NCBI RefSeq assembly: GCF_011683915.1 | Contig: NZ_JAAQPH010000022.1 | Location: 1 to 64,000 of the forward strand | Origin: Pelagibius litoralis | Lineage (GTDB): Bacteria > Pseudomonadota > Alphaproteobacteria > Kiloniellales > Kiloniellaceae | Direction: 5' to 3' | Length of the DNA stretch: 64,000 nucleotides | Part shown: positions 36,180 to 43,551 of the stretch, piece by piece | Layout of the letters: each line of letters begins with the position of its first letter | Numbering within the stretch: the stretch's first letter is position 1 | Notes under the pieces: model-generated | Told to the model about the DNA's origin: nothing | Seen by the model: the letters and a program-made list of their open reading frames with translations, nothing else | The model's database searches: none | Translations under genes and position numbers: made by a program

Positions 36180-36269
36180 CGGTTCCCCCGCACGCGCGGG
36201 GAAAGGCCCCGGGCCGGGCCGTCGGCGCCACCGCCAAACACGGTTCCCCCGCACGCGTGGGGATAGATC
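36180..36269. CRISPR. Two-repeat remnant of a type I-E-like CRISPR array
   Basis: Two 29-base units start at 36180 and 36241, a spacing of 61 bases, which is exactly the type I-E repeat (29) plus spacer (32) period. Both begin cggttcccccgcacgcg and contain the palindromic ccccgcacgcg(c/t)gggg core; they agree at 25 of 29 positions. The second ends ggggatagatc like I-E repeats; the first has decayed at its 3' end. One spacer (36209-36240) remains and no cas gene is visible in the window. Confidence 0.75.
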
Positions 36270-36295
36270 CTCAGCCGCCATCATATTGAGACAGT

Positions 36296-36373
36296 AAGAG
36301 AATGTTGGTTTCGGTGGTTGCAGGCCCCTGATCACATCCATATTTTTGTTCGGTAAAGGTGTTTGCGTGCCCC
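36296..36373. repeat. Dispersed repeat, copy at 36.3 kb
   Basis: This is the second close copy of the repeat at 20647-20724 (70 of 78 positions identical). It is followed by cccccgcaacca (36370-36381), identical to the 3' terminus of an alphaproteobacterial initiator tRNA, but without a T arm before it. It begins 26 bases after the CRISPR remnant. Confidence 0.8.
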
Positions 36374-36877
36374 CGCAACCAATTCAAGCCAAAATAATCC
36401 AATGACATCAAAGACAAGCCAAGGCGGTCCAATGGGCCGGCTTTTTCGTTTTACGGAAGATCAATGACTTAAAGCGCCGGTTCAAATCACACTTGCAACA
36501 TACTCAGGCCCACTAGGCCGAACCTAACGTTTGTCAGAGCGTGCGATGGATGGCCGCTTAGCGCCCGCAGGGGCGCGCGAGGCGGGGATGTTGGACGATG
36601 CGCCACACTTGACGCAGTACGTTGAAGAGATGCATGCTCGACCAAAAGGGCCACCGACGATCGAGGCAGCATTTGCGCAGCTGCACGAAGAGATTGCGCA
36701 GGCCGCCGCCACAGAAGCTTGAAGCTTCCGCGACCTTGCTTTGAGCGCCCGCTTTCGCGTCCCGACCTTATTGACCGCTTTGATGCTGGGGCTTTCTCAA
36801 TCCGGACCGACCGCTCCCGGCCCCCTTAGTATGACGCTCGCCGGATGGAATTCGTGCCCGATCCTGAGCCGGTTGAA

Positions 36878-37783
36878 TCAAATCCCGGCGGTGGCCTTCG
36901 CATAGCGTGCGGGCGGTTCGCCAACGTGACGGGCGAAGGCTGTACTAAAAGCGCTGGCAGAACCATAACCGATTCTGTCTGAGATCTCTGCAATCGCGTG
37001 GCGACCGGAGCGCAGCATATGCTTTGCGAGCGTCATCCGCCAGCTCAACAGATAGCCCATTGGCGCCGCTCCAACAATCCGGCTGAACCGTGTAAAGAAG
37101 GCGGAGCGCGATAGCCCCGCCTCATTCGCGAGTTCGGGCACGCTCCACGCTTGTTGAGGTTCCGCATGGATCGCCCTTAACGCTGGGCCGATCCGCGCGT
37201 CGGCCAAGCCGCGCAGCAGGCCGGGAGACGCCTCCGACTGCGTGGACGATCGCAATGCCTCGATCAGCAAGACCTGCAAGAGGTGCTCAACCACGACATT
37301 TCGGGCTGGGCGATCTGCGCGCGCTTCGTCTCGCACCAGTGCGGCCAATGTCGCGAGACGACCTACGCCGCGCACAACAACTCTGTCGGGCAAAAGCGAC
37401 ACTAACAGCTCGGCGTCCGGACTGGCAAAACTGCAATACCCGATAAGCTGTTGTACGTCCGCGGGTCCCTCGGGCGGCCCGATCCGGACGATGCCGTCGT
37501 CGCCGGGAATCGGGCGGCTCACCAGACCGGGCGACGGTGATGGATCGAGGCTGGAAAGCGTGAAGGGAGAGATCGCCGGGATAAGTACGAAATCACCGGT
37601 ACTTAGCTCTATGGGCGCTTTACCGTCGACCTTCAGACAGGCCCGCCCCGAGAGAAGCATGCAGTAAAACACTTCATTCACATCATCGCGGCGCACCCTG
37701 AACGGGCCAGACGCCTCCACCAGTTTCGAAAAGGGCGCTTGCGGTTGCAAAAGGGATATGATCTCGGAGAGCGGATCAGCCAT
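36878..37783 (-). CDS. AraC-family regulator with N-terminal cupin domain
   Basis: From ATG 37783 the protein has 301 residues: an N-terminal cupin-like sensing domain (CMLLSGRACLKVDGKAPIEL) and two C-terminal AraC helix-turn-helices (ELANEAGLSRSAFFTRFSRI, then IAEISDRIGYGSASAFSTAF). It is divergent from the SDR gene at 37879 and probably controls it. A good sigma70-type promoter lies just upstream (37817-37845). Confidence 0.9.
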   Translation of the reverse strand: MADPLSEIISLLQPQAPFSKLVEASGPFRVRRDDVNEVFYCMLLSGRACLKVDGKAPIELSTGDFVLIPAISPFTLSSLDPSPSPGLVSRPIPGDDGIVRIGPPEGPADVQQLIGYCSFASPDAELLVSLLPDRVVVRGVGRLATLAALVRDEARADRPARNVVVEHLLQVLLIEALRSSTQSEASPGLLRGLADARIGPALRAIHAEPQQAWSVPELANEAGLSRSAFFTRFSRIVGAAPMGYLLSWRMTLAKHMLRSGRHAIAEISDRIGYGSASAFSTAFARHVGEPPARYAKATAGI

Positions 37784-37816
37784 TTCGGACTTTCGATAAT
37801 AAATTAAAGACAATGC

Positions 37817-37845
37817 GTTATAGATAGTTCTTCTTCTCCTGTCAA
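37817..37845 (-). promoter_or_regulatory. Sigma70-type promoter of the AraC gene
   Basis: On the minus strand ttgaca (37840-37845) is followed after exactly 17 bases by tataac (37817-37822). This is a near-consensus housekeeping promoter, placed 34 bases before the araC-type start codon. The match is unusually good for this GC-rich window. Confidence 0.7.
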
Positions 37846-37878
37846 AATGAGGAACACTCAATAGAAGGAGATATTGCT

Positions 37879-38628
37879 ATGAATACCGTCATGATAACCG
37901 GATGCTCCTCAGGCTTCGGGCTTGAGACCGCGCGCCATTTTCTCGATCGAGGCTGGTCCGTCGCCGCAACGATGCGCAAACCGGATGAGTCTCTCTTGCC
38001 CGCTTCGGAACGCTTGCACGTGCTCTCTTTGGACGTAACTGACCACGATAGCATCGCTCACGCGATCGAAGCGGCAGGCCCGATCGACGCGCTTGTCAAC
38101 AATGCCGGCATTGGCTGGCTGTCCACTTTTGAAGGTACGTCTGAGGAAACTGTCCGCAGGATCTTCGAGACCAACACGTTTGGCAGTTTCGAGATGATCC
38201 GCGCCGTGTTGCCACAGATGCGCGCGAAGAGTGACGGTGTCATCGTCAATGTATCGTCGAGCGTGACCTTGGAAGCGCTCGCGTTGCTTCCCGTCTATAC
38301 TGCCAGCAAGGCCGCCGTGAATGCCTATACCGAGTGTCTCGCGCTGGAGCTTGCGCCTTTGGGCATCCGAACGCGTCTGGTGCTGCCAGGCCAGGCTCCA
38401 GCAACGCGTTTCGGTAGCAATGCAATGGCATTGATGGGGCAAGCCGACGACACGCCGGAGGACTACAAACCCTTCGTCGCCCAGGTGATGAGCGCGTTCG
38501 GGGATACTGCGGCCCAGGAGCCGACAAAGCCCGCGGATGTCGTACAAGCCATTTGGCGCGCTGTAACGGATCCGAGCTGTCCGCTGCGACTGCCCGCCGG
38601 AGCTGACGCCGTAGCACTTGCGGCGTGA
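37879..38628 (+). CDS. Short-chain dehydrogenase/reductase
   Basis: The 249-residue SDR has the cofactor loop (MITGCSSGFGLETARHFLD), NNAGIGW and the catalytic Tyr-x3-Lys (VYTASKAAV). An AAGGAGATA ribosome-binding site lies upstream of the ATG. It is transcribed divergently from the AraC regulator and convergently with the TetR gene. Substrate is unknown. Confidence 0.9.
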   Translation: MNTVMITGCSSGFGLETARHFLDRGWSVAATMRKPDESLLPASERLHVLSLDVTDHDSIAHAIEAAGPIDALVNNAGIGWLSTFEGTSEETVRRIFETNTFGSFEMIRAVLPQMRAKSDGVIVNVSSSVTLEALALLPVYTASKAAVNAYTECLALELAPLGIRTRLVLPGQAPATRFGSNAMALMGQADDTPEDYKPFVAQVMSAFGDTAAQEPTKPADVVQAIWRAVTDPSCPLRLPAGADAVALAA

Positions 38629-38684
38629 CCGAGCTGCATAGGGAAGCATACGTCTCAGAGGAGCTACCAGCTTTGCCGGTATTC

Positions 38685-39335
38685 TCAGGGGCGTGAGCTT
38701 TCCGATTCGAATGTCTGATCCGACGCAAGGCCTGCTGCGATGAACTGTGCGATCTTGTCAATCTCAGTTGAACTGACGGAACCGCCTGTGACAATGATCC
38801 GCCAATAGAGAATGCTTGCGAGCGCATCATTGGCGAGGTCACGGTCTGTGTCTTTGGGCAACTCACCGCGGGTGATGGCACGATCGACGATCACTTTGCC
38901 GCGTTCGCGGCGCTCATATTGCAGCGTGCTTCGGATCTCAGCGCTAAGAGCGCTGGATCTCGCCATTTCAGCGTGAAGGTCGGGCAGAATTCGTCGGATC
39001 AACCGATGGCGCAGTGTCCGGCGTAAAGACAGAAGGATCAGCCGCAGATCCTCAATCAGCGTTCCACTGTCGGGAATTGGCGTGAGGTCCAAACCTACCG
39101 TTTTAATCAGCTGAATCGCCATCTCATGCTTGGACGACCAACGCCGGTAGAGCGCCGCCTTTCCAACCCCGGCTCGCTTCGCCACAGCTTCCAGACTGAG
39201 TGCGCCGTACCCTTTCTGTGCCCATTCCTCAAAGAAGGCACGGGTGAGTGCGTCGGTGACAGATTTGCGCATCACTGCTGCGCCGCTTGGCGAACGCTTG
39301 GCCGCAAAATTATCGTCGATACTCTTGCGTTCCAT
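38685..39335 (-). CDS. TetR-family transcriptional regulator
   Basis: From ATG 39335 the protein has 216 residues with a TetR helix-turn-helix (GYGALSLEAVAKRAGVGKAA, then LYRRWSSKHEM) and a ligand-binding C-terminal domain. The frame opens earlier (39491), but that would overlap the next gene. It is divergent from the SnoaL-NmrA pair, with a palindromic operator between, so it probably represses them and itself. Confidence 0.9.
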   Translation of the reverse strand: MERKSIDDNFAAKRSPSGAAVMRKSVTDALTRAFFEEWAQKGYGALSLEAVAKRAGVGKAALYRRWSSKHEMAIQLIKTVGLDLTPIPDSGTLIEDLRLILLSLRRTLRHRLIRRILPDLHAEMARSSALSAEIRSTLQYERRERGKVIVDRAITRGELPKDTDRDLANDALASILYWRIIVTGGSVSSTEIDKIAQFIAAGLASDQTFESESSRP

Positions 39336-39355
39336 CCAAATAATCCCTAAATGGT

Positions 39356-39368
39356 CGATACGGTATCG
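39356..39368. promoter_or_regulatory. Palindromic operator between tetR-type and SnoaL genes
   Basis: Perfect inverted repeat cgatac-g-gtatcg, lying 20 bases from the TetR start and 25 bases before the SnoaL ATG. A TTGCGT (39325-39330) and TAAATG (39348-39353) with 17-base spacing could be the plus-strand promoter, which the operator would cover at its downstream edge. It is the likely TetR target. Confidence 0.55.
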
Positions 39369-39393
39369 TTCCGTCCAAAAAGGAGATTTGTCA

Positions 39394-39849
39394 ATGACTG
39401 TTGAACAAACCCGTTTTGAAGGCCTCACCGATATTCTGCGTGAGGGGCTGGGCCCCCGGATCGACCCGGACGCGGAAAGCTTCCTCGACATGTTCGCGGA
39501 GGATTGCGTGTTTGAGGCGCCTTACGCACCGCCAGGGTTTATCACCCGCATTGAGGGTCGCGATGCGTTGGAGCGCTATCTGATGGTCTTGCCCGATCTC
39601 ATCCGCATCGACGATTTCTTCGATCTGCGGGTCAGCGAAATGGCCGACCCCAACAAAGTTGTGTTGGAGTTTCGCGGCAGCGGTGAAGGGCGCACCGGCG
39701 CGCCCTACAATCAGAAGTGGATTTCCGTGATCGAGACGCGGGGCGGAAAGATCGTTCACTACGCCGACTATTGGGATCCTCGGATTACGCTCGCCGCGAC
39801 CGGCGATGCGGTTCCGGAACCCGAAGGAGAGGGATTCACCCGTGCCTGA
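39394..39849 (+). CDS. SnoaL-like/NTF2-fold protein
   Basis: From ATG 39394 (AAGGAGAT upstream) the protein has 151 residues and the cone-shaped NTF2/SnoaL fold pattern (FLDMFAEDCVFEAPYAPPGF, then KIVHYADYWDP). Members act as isomerases, hydratases or ligand-binding proteins. It overlaps the NmrA-like gene by eight bases and lies under the TetR operator. Confidence 0.82.
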   Translation: MTVEQTRFEGLTDILREGLGPRIDPDAESFLDMFAEDCVFEAPYAPPGFITRIEGRDALERYLMVLPDLIRIDDFFDLRVSEMADPNKVVLEFRGSGEGRTGAPYNQKWISVIETRGGKIVHYADYWDPRITLAATGDAVPEPEGEGFTRA

Positions 39850-40690
39850 TATCATCCTTGTCACTGGCGGCACCGGCACCACCGGACGCCGCGTGTCCGC
39901 GCAGCTTGCGGCGCGCGGTCTTCGATATCGGGCTGCAACACGCAACCCCAAAGCAGAACATGACATTCGATTTGATTGGACGGACGAAGCCAGCTGGGCG
40001 GCAGCGTTAGAGGGTGTTGCGAGCATCTATCTGGTCGCGCCGAGCGGCGTTGCCGAGCCGCTGCCCGCGATGATCCCGTTCATGGAACTGGCGATCAGCA
40101 CCGGTGTGAAACGCTTTGTGCTGCTTAGCGCATCCTCGTTGGAACCGGGTGGGCCGATGATGGGAATGGTGCATGCGTGGCTGCGCGATCACGCGCCGGA
40201 ATGGGTGGTTCTGCGCCCGACCTGGTTCATGCAGAACTTTTCTGAGGGACAACTTCTTGCTCCCATCCGCGATGAGGGCGCGATCTATACAGCGACGGAT
40301 AACGGTCGGATCGGGTTCATCGATGCCGAAGATATCGCTGCCGTCGCGGTGGAAGCGCTAAGCCAGACCGAGTTTGCGTCGGGCGACCTGATCCTGACTG
40401 GGCCTGCGGCGCTAAGTTATGACGATGTGGCAAACACATTGAGCGATGTCTTGGAGAACCCGATCACACATCATCACCTTAGCGAGGCGGAACTCGCGGC
40501 ACGGCACATCGCGGCTGGTTTGCCGGAAGCCTATGCGACAACGCTTGCAGCAATGGACACGAATATCGCTGCGGGCTCTGAGGACCGCGTCACCGACGCA
40601 GTGGTGCGCATCGCCGGACGACCCGGACGCCCGCTGTCGGATTTCGTAACCGACAACAGATCTGTCTGGTGCACGAGCGTTGAGACCTGA
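39842..40690 (+). CDS. NmrA-like NAD(P)-binding protein
   Basis: From the GTG at 39842, overlapping the SnoaL gene, the protein has 282 residues. It starts with a Rossmann motif (IILVTGGTGTTGRRVSAQLA) and follows the NmrA/quinone oxidoreductase 2-like atypical SDR family, with LVAPSG and WFMQNFSEGQL. It may reduce a quinone or act as a redox sensor. It is co-transcribed with SnoaL and probably with the GFA and SDR genes downstream. Confidence 0.83.
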   Translation: MPDIILVTGGTGTTGRRVSAQLAARGLRYRAATRNPKAEHDIRFDWTDEASWAAALEGVASIYLVAPSGVAEPLPAMIPFMELAISTGVKRFVLLSASSLEPGGPMMGMVHAWLRDHAPEWVVLRPTWFMQNFSEGQLLAPIRDEGAIYTATDNGRIGFIDAEDIAAVAVEALSQTEFASGDLILTGPAALSYDDVANTLSDVLENPITHHHLSEAELAARHIAAGLPEAYATTLAAMDTNIAAGSEDRVTDAVVRIAGRPGRPLSDFVTDNRSVWCTSVET

Positions 40691-40710
40691 ACGACCACAA
40701 GGAGCGAATT

Positions 40711-41130
40711 ATGACGGCGAATTGTCTGTGTGGCGCAGTAAGCATCACAATCGACGCCAAGCCCGAATTTATCCACGTTTGCAATTGCAGTCTTTGCCGA
40801 AAGTCCGGTGGAGCCTGGGGATACTTTCCATCGGCTATAGTGAAAACGACCGGAGACACGGTCTCTTTCCTGCGCCGCGATAAAGAGAATGCCGCCGCCG
40901 AACTTCAGTCCTGTACCCGCTGCGGAACCACGACGCATTGGACATTTTCAAAATCGTTCAGAGAACAGAATGAAGGGGTGGATCTGATGGGCGTGAACAT
41001 GAGGATCTTCAATCCCGATGATCTACAGGGCGTCGAGGTACGGTTTCCAGACGGCGCCGGTTGGTCTGGCGAAGGCCCGTTTGAATATAGACACAAAGCA
41101 ATGACGATCAGCGATGGCTGGCCATGGTGA
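40711..41130 (+). CDS. GFA family protein (glutathione-dependent formaldehyde-activating-like)
   Basis: The 139-residue protein has the GFA/Mss4-like zinc ligands: Cys5 and Cys7 (CLC), Cys24, Cys26 and Cys29 (CNCSLC), and Cys68 and Cys71 (CTRC). The fold binds zinc and sometimes glutathione adducts. It lies 20 bases after the NmrA-like gene on the same strand. Confidence 0.88.
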   Translation: MTANCLCGAVSITIDAKPEFIHVCNCSLCRKSGGAWGYFPSAIVKTTGDTVSFLRRDKENAAAELQSCTRCGTTTHWTFSKSFREQNEGVDLMGVNMRIFNPDDLQGVEVRFPDGAGWSGEGPFEYRHKAMTISDGWPW

Positions 41131-41161
41131 TGCGGGGTCCGCACATTGAAGGAATACAAAC

Positions 41162-41902
41162 ATGAAAAATACAACAAACAAAACAGCGGTTGTCACGGGC
41201 GCCTCACGCGGGATCGGCGCAGCCGTTGCCCGGCGCCTCGCAGCCGACGGGCTTAACGTTATTGTCAACTACGCGGGCGGCCAAGCCGCTGCCCAAGAGG
41301 TTGTTCAAGAGATCGAGGCAGCGGGCGGAAGCGCCATTGCCGCACAAGCCGATGTCTCCGACGCAGCGGCGGTCAGGCGCATGTTCGCTTCCGCTGAATC
41401 GGCGTTCGGTGGTGTCGACGTCCTCGTCAATAATGCAGGTATCATGAAGCTGGCCTCCATAGCCGACAGTGACGATGCACTGTTTGACAGCCAAGTCGCG
41501 GTGAACCTGAAAGGCTCGTTCAATACGCTGCGTGAGGCGGCCAACCGGCTCCGAGACGGCGGCGCGATCGTCAATTTCTCCACAAGCGTCGTCGGATTGA
41601 ATCTTGAAACCTACGGTATTTATGCCGGTATCAAGGCCGCTATCGAGACCATGACGTCAATATTGGCCAAGGAATTGCGCGGCCGCGCCATAACCGTGAA
41701 CGCGGTTGCCCCAGGGCCGACAGCAACAGAACTCTTCCTCGATGGAAAACCGCAGGAGGTTGTAGACCGGATGGCAAAAATGCCCCCGCTGGAGCGGTTG
41801 GGCACGCCCGCCGATATCGCAAATGTTGTGGCGTTTCTGGCGGGGCCGGACGGCAAGTGGGTTAACGGACAAACCCTGCGTGCGAATGGTGGCATTGTAT
41901 AG
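41162..41902 (+). CDS. Short-chain dehydrogenase/reductase, FabG-like
   Basis: The 246-residue classical SDR has VTGASRGIGAAVARRLA, NNAGIMK and the catalytic Tyr-x3-Lys (YAGIKAAIE). A 31-base gap separates it from the GFA gene. The cluster of two SDRs, an NmrA-like protein, SnoaL and GFA suggests conversion of a reactive carbonyl, but no substrate can be named. Confidence 0.9.
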   Translation: MKNTTNKTAVVTGASRGIGAAVARRLAADGLNVIVNYAGGQAAAQEVVQEIEAAGGSAIAAQADVSDAAAVRRMFASAESAFGGVDVLVNNAGIMKLASIADSDDALFDSQVAVNLKGSFNTLREAANRLRDGGAIVNFSTSVVGLNLETYGIYAGIKAAIETMTSILAKELRGRAITVNAVAPGPTATELFLDGKPQEVVDRMAKMPPLERLGTPADIANVVAFLAGPDGKWVNGQTLRANGGIV

Positions 41903-42424
41903 GGAGGGCCGCCTTGCAGGTAGACACAAGCGTCCTATTTTCGCCCAAGAATGGTCGCGGCACTGATGTCCGCTTCTGGATCGGATGCAAAACGGCAGCT
42001 CTCCAAGTTACTGGGATCAAGAATGGACCTTCCGCTATCGGCTCCCAGGCTGTCTGCAGCAATGACGTAGACTGGCCCGAGAACTACATTGAGGCGCGCA
42101 TCGGGGCTATCGGCAGGGGCACTCGCAAAAGCGGTTCGAGGAGCCGCAGCTTCTCGGCGGGGATGTCGACTACGAATTCTGGCTAGCGATCTGGGACTGA
42201 TGCTCTCATACCGCTGACCAAACCATAGCGGCGACGATACAAAACCCTGGACTGTATCTCACGATGTGCGAGCTTTTGTATCCTTACAATCAAACCAACT
42301 CTGACGCCTCCGCCAAAGATCTATTGTCAATTGGCTAGGGGCGGAACATAATCGAAATTCAGTGATGACTGGACCTAATTGGCGCTCTATGCCGCTGATT
42401 GGAAAAGGTATTGCTGACCACGTG

Positions 42425-42448
42425 GGTTGCGGGCCCGGGATTTGAACC
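42425..42448 (-). pseudogene. Possible tRNA-fMet 3' fragment
   Basis: Read on the minus strand, ggttcaaatcc is followed by cgggcccgcaacc, matching a T-loop and the acceptor end of the initiator tRNA with a changed T stem. The rest of the tRNA is missing. The match is short, so another degraded tRNA is possible. Confidence 0.4.
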
Positions 42449-42713
42449 CCCATCCCGGTGGCCCCTATGCCGCTCTCCATACGGAGCTTCGCTGAGCGTG
42501 GTCGTTTCCCCGCGGCGGGGGCGTCCGTATCTGCTGCGCTGTTCGATACGATTGGTCTGCCACTGCTGAACGCTTCCGGCAGCGTGGCGACCCTCGCCCC
42601 AGCCTCTATAGTGTTCGATACTATAGTGTTCGCTACAAACGTTAGAACTTGTGCGGGAAGCCCGTTGTTGCACTTCTGTCTCGGGGTGGGAAGCGCTCCA
42701 GGATCACCTCAAT

Positions 42714-42782
42714 CGGTTTCCACTCCGCCTGATAAGCTATTGGAATGATTGAGACGGATTGAGAGACTGAGAGTGGAAACCG
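42714..42782. repeat. Perfect 12-base inverted repeat followed by a T-run
   Basis: The arms cggtttccactc (42714-42725) and gagtggaaaccg (42771-42782) are exact complements separated by 45 bases and followed by cttttttg. The loop is too long for a normal terminator. The spacing suits a recombinase or transposon-end structure. The tRNA-Arg fragment begins 57 bases downstream. Confidence 0.55.
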
Positions 42783-42839
42783 CTTTTTTGTAATGCGTTG
42801 AGGTAAAACGATAAATCATCGATTCCGGGCTCTCCTGCC

Positions 42840-42889
42840 TCTGACTACGGATCAGGAGGTTGGGAGTTCGAATCTTCCCGGGCGCACCA
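42840..42889 (+). pseudogene. 3' half of tRNA-Arg(ACG)
   Basis: The anticodon arm is complete (stem 42840-42844 with 42852-42856; loop ctacgga, anticodon ACG at 42847-42849). It is followed by a five-base variable loop, a good T arm (gggag-ttcgaat-cttcc), the acceptor strand cgggcgc, discriminator A and an encoded CCA (42887-42889). The D arm and 5' acceptor strand (expected gcgcccg) are absent; unrelated sequence lies there. Such 3' halves are typical attachment-site duplicates left by integrases that use tRNA genes. Base 37 is G rather than the usual A. Confidence 0.75.
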
Positions 42890-43005
42890 TATCCCGCTGA
42901 AAATAAAAAAGAAAACGGGATAGGAAAATTTTCTCTTTCCACTTTCCCGATTCGTTCCTAGCTGGCATGGCACCCAGACGCCGGTCGAGGGGGCCGTCCA
43001 CACAG

Positions 43006-43043
43006 GGTTGCGGGGGCGGAATTTGAGCCTGCGACCTTCAGGT
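43006..43043 (-). pseudogene. tRNA-fMet 3' fragment
   Basis: Read on the minus strand, the 38 bases run from the anticodon 3' stem (acctgaaggtc) through a mutated T arm (gcagg-ctcaaat-tccgc) to ccccgcaacc. They agree with the alphaproteobacterial initiator tRNA consensus at all but about four positions, as I recall it. It directly abuts the IS6 relic at 43063. Confidence 0.65.
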
Positions 43044-43062
43044 CACGCCGCCACGCCCCTCG

Positions 43063-43473
43063 CGCGCCGTGGACCACGAAGGCGAGGCGCATGAGGTTTT
43101 TGCCACGAAGCGCCGGGATCGCAGAGCTGCGGTCAAGTTTTTGAAACGTGTGATGAAGCGCTACGGCAGGCCGTATTCGATCGTCACGGATCGACTTCGA
43201 TCATACCATGCAGCGATGAGGGTCGTTGGTGTATCGGATCGCCAGGAATGTGGGCGCTGGCTCAACAATCGGGCTGAAAACCCACACCAGCCGTTTCGAC
43301 GACGAGAGGGTGCGATGACGAAGTTCAGGGGCATCAAGACCCTACAGAAGTTTGCCTTCGTTCACGCCTCGATCCACAACCATTTCAATCTCGACCGTCA
43401 CCGCACCCGCCGCGAAGTCTTCAAGCAGAACCGCTCCGCCGCGCTGGCCGAGTGGCGTCAGTTGGCGGCATGA
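43063..43473 (+). pseudogene. IS6-family transposase relic, 5'-truncated
   Basis: The frame begins inside the transposase at RAVDHEGEAHEVF and continues through the second catalytic Asp (SIVTDRLRSYHAAM) and the Glu motif (NNRAENPHQPFRRRE) to the normal end SAALAEWRQLAA. The helix-turn-helix and the first Asp are lost. It is the longest relic of its subgroup here. The opening GTG at 43069 is only chance. Confidence 0.87.
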
Positions 43474-43551
43474 AGCTCGCATCATGCGGGAATTCAGAGA
43501 CAGATTCGCGTTAGACTGACAGCGCCTTTTGAGGCGGTATGGAAGCAAACC

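Larger units (their letters stand above)
36083..36877. other. Non-coding junction with CRISPR remnant and repeat; one possible gene fragment
   Basis: Between the ridA stub and the AraC gene lie the two-repeat CRISPR remnant (36180-36269), the dispersed repeat (36296-36373), and its tRNA-fMet-like tail (36370-36381). A plus-strand frame at 36531-36722 ends in APHLTQYVEEMHARPKGPPT and EEIAQAAATEA, which resembles the C-terminal tail of a glutathione S-transferase, but this is weak. No other gene is supported. Confidence 0.45.
41903..43062. other. Debris region with tRNA 3' fragments, no gene
   Basis: This 1.2-kb stretch contains tRNA fragments at 42425-42448, 42840-42889 and 43006-43043, a long-arm inverted repeat (42714-42782), a small direct duplication (tatagtgttcg, twice near 42605-42632), and an AT-rich hairpin directly after the tRNA-Arg fragment (tatcccg 42890-42896 with cgggata 42916-42922). 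No coding frame here resembles a known protein. It looks like a repeatedly used integration site. Confidence 0.5.

Noticed and set aside
36042-36341. Minus-strand 99-aa frame over the CRISPR remnant
   Set aside because: It translates the repeats themselves (SPRVRGN and FPARAGE), a common artefact of I-E arrays.
36370-36381. A tRNA gene ending at the fMet-like CCA
   Set aside because: Only the last 12 bases match. No T arm or anticodon arm can be folded directly upstream.
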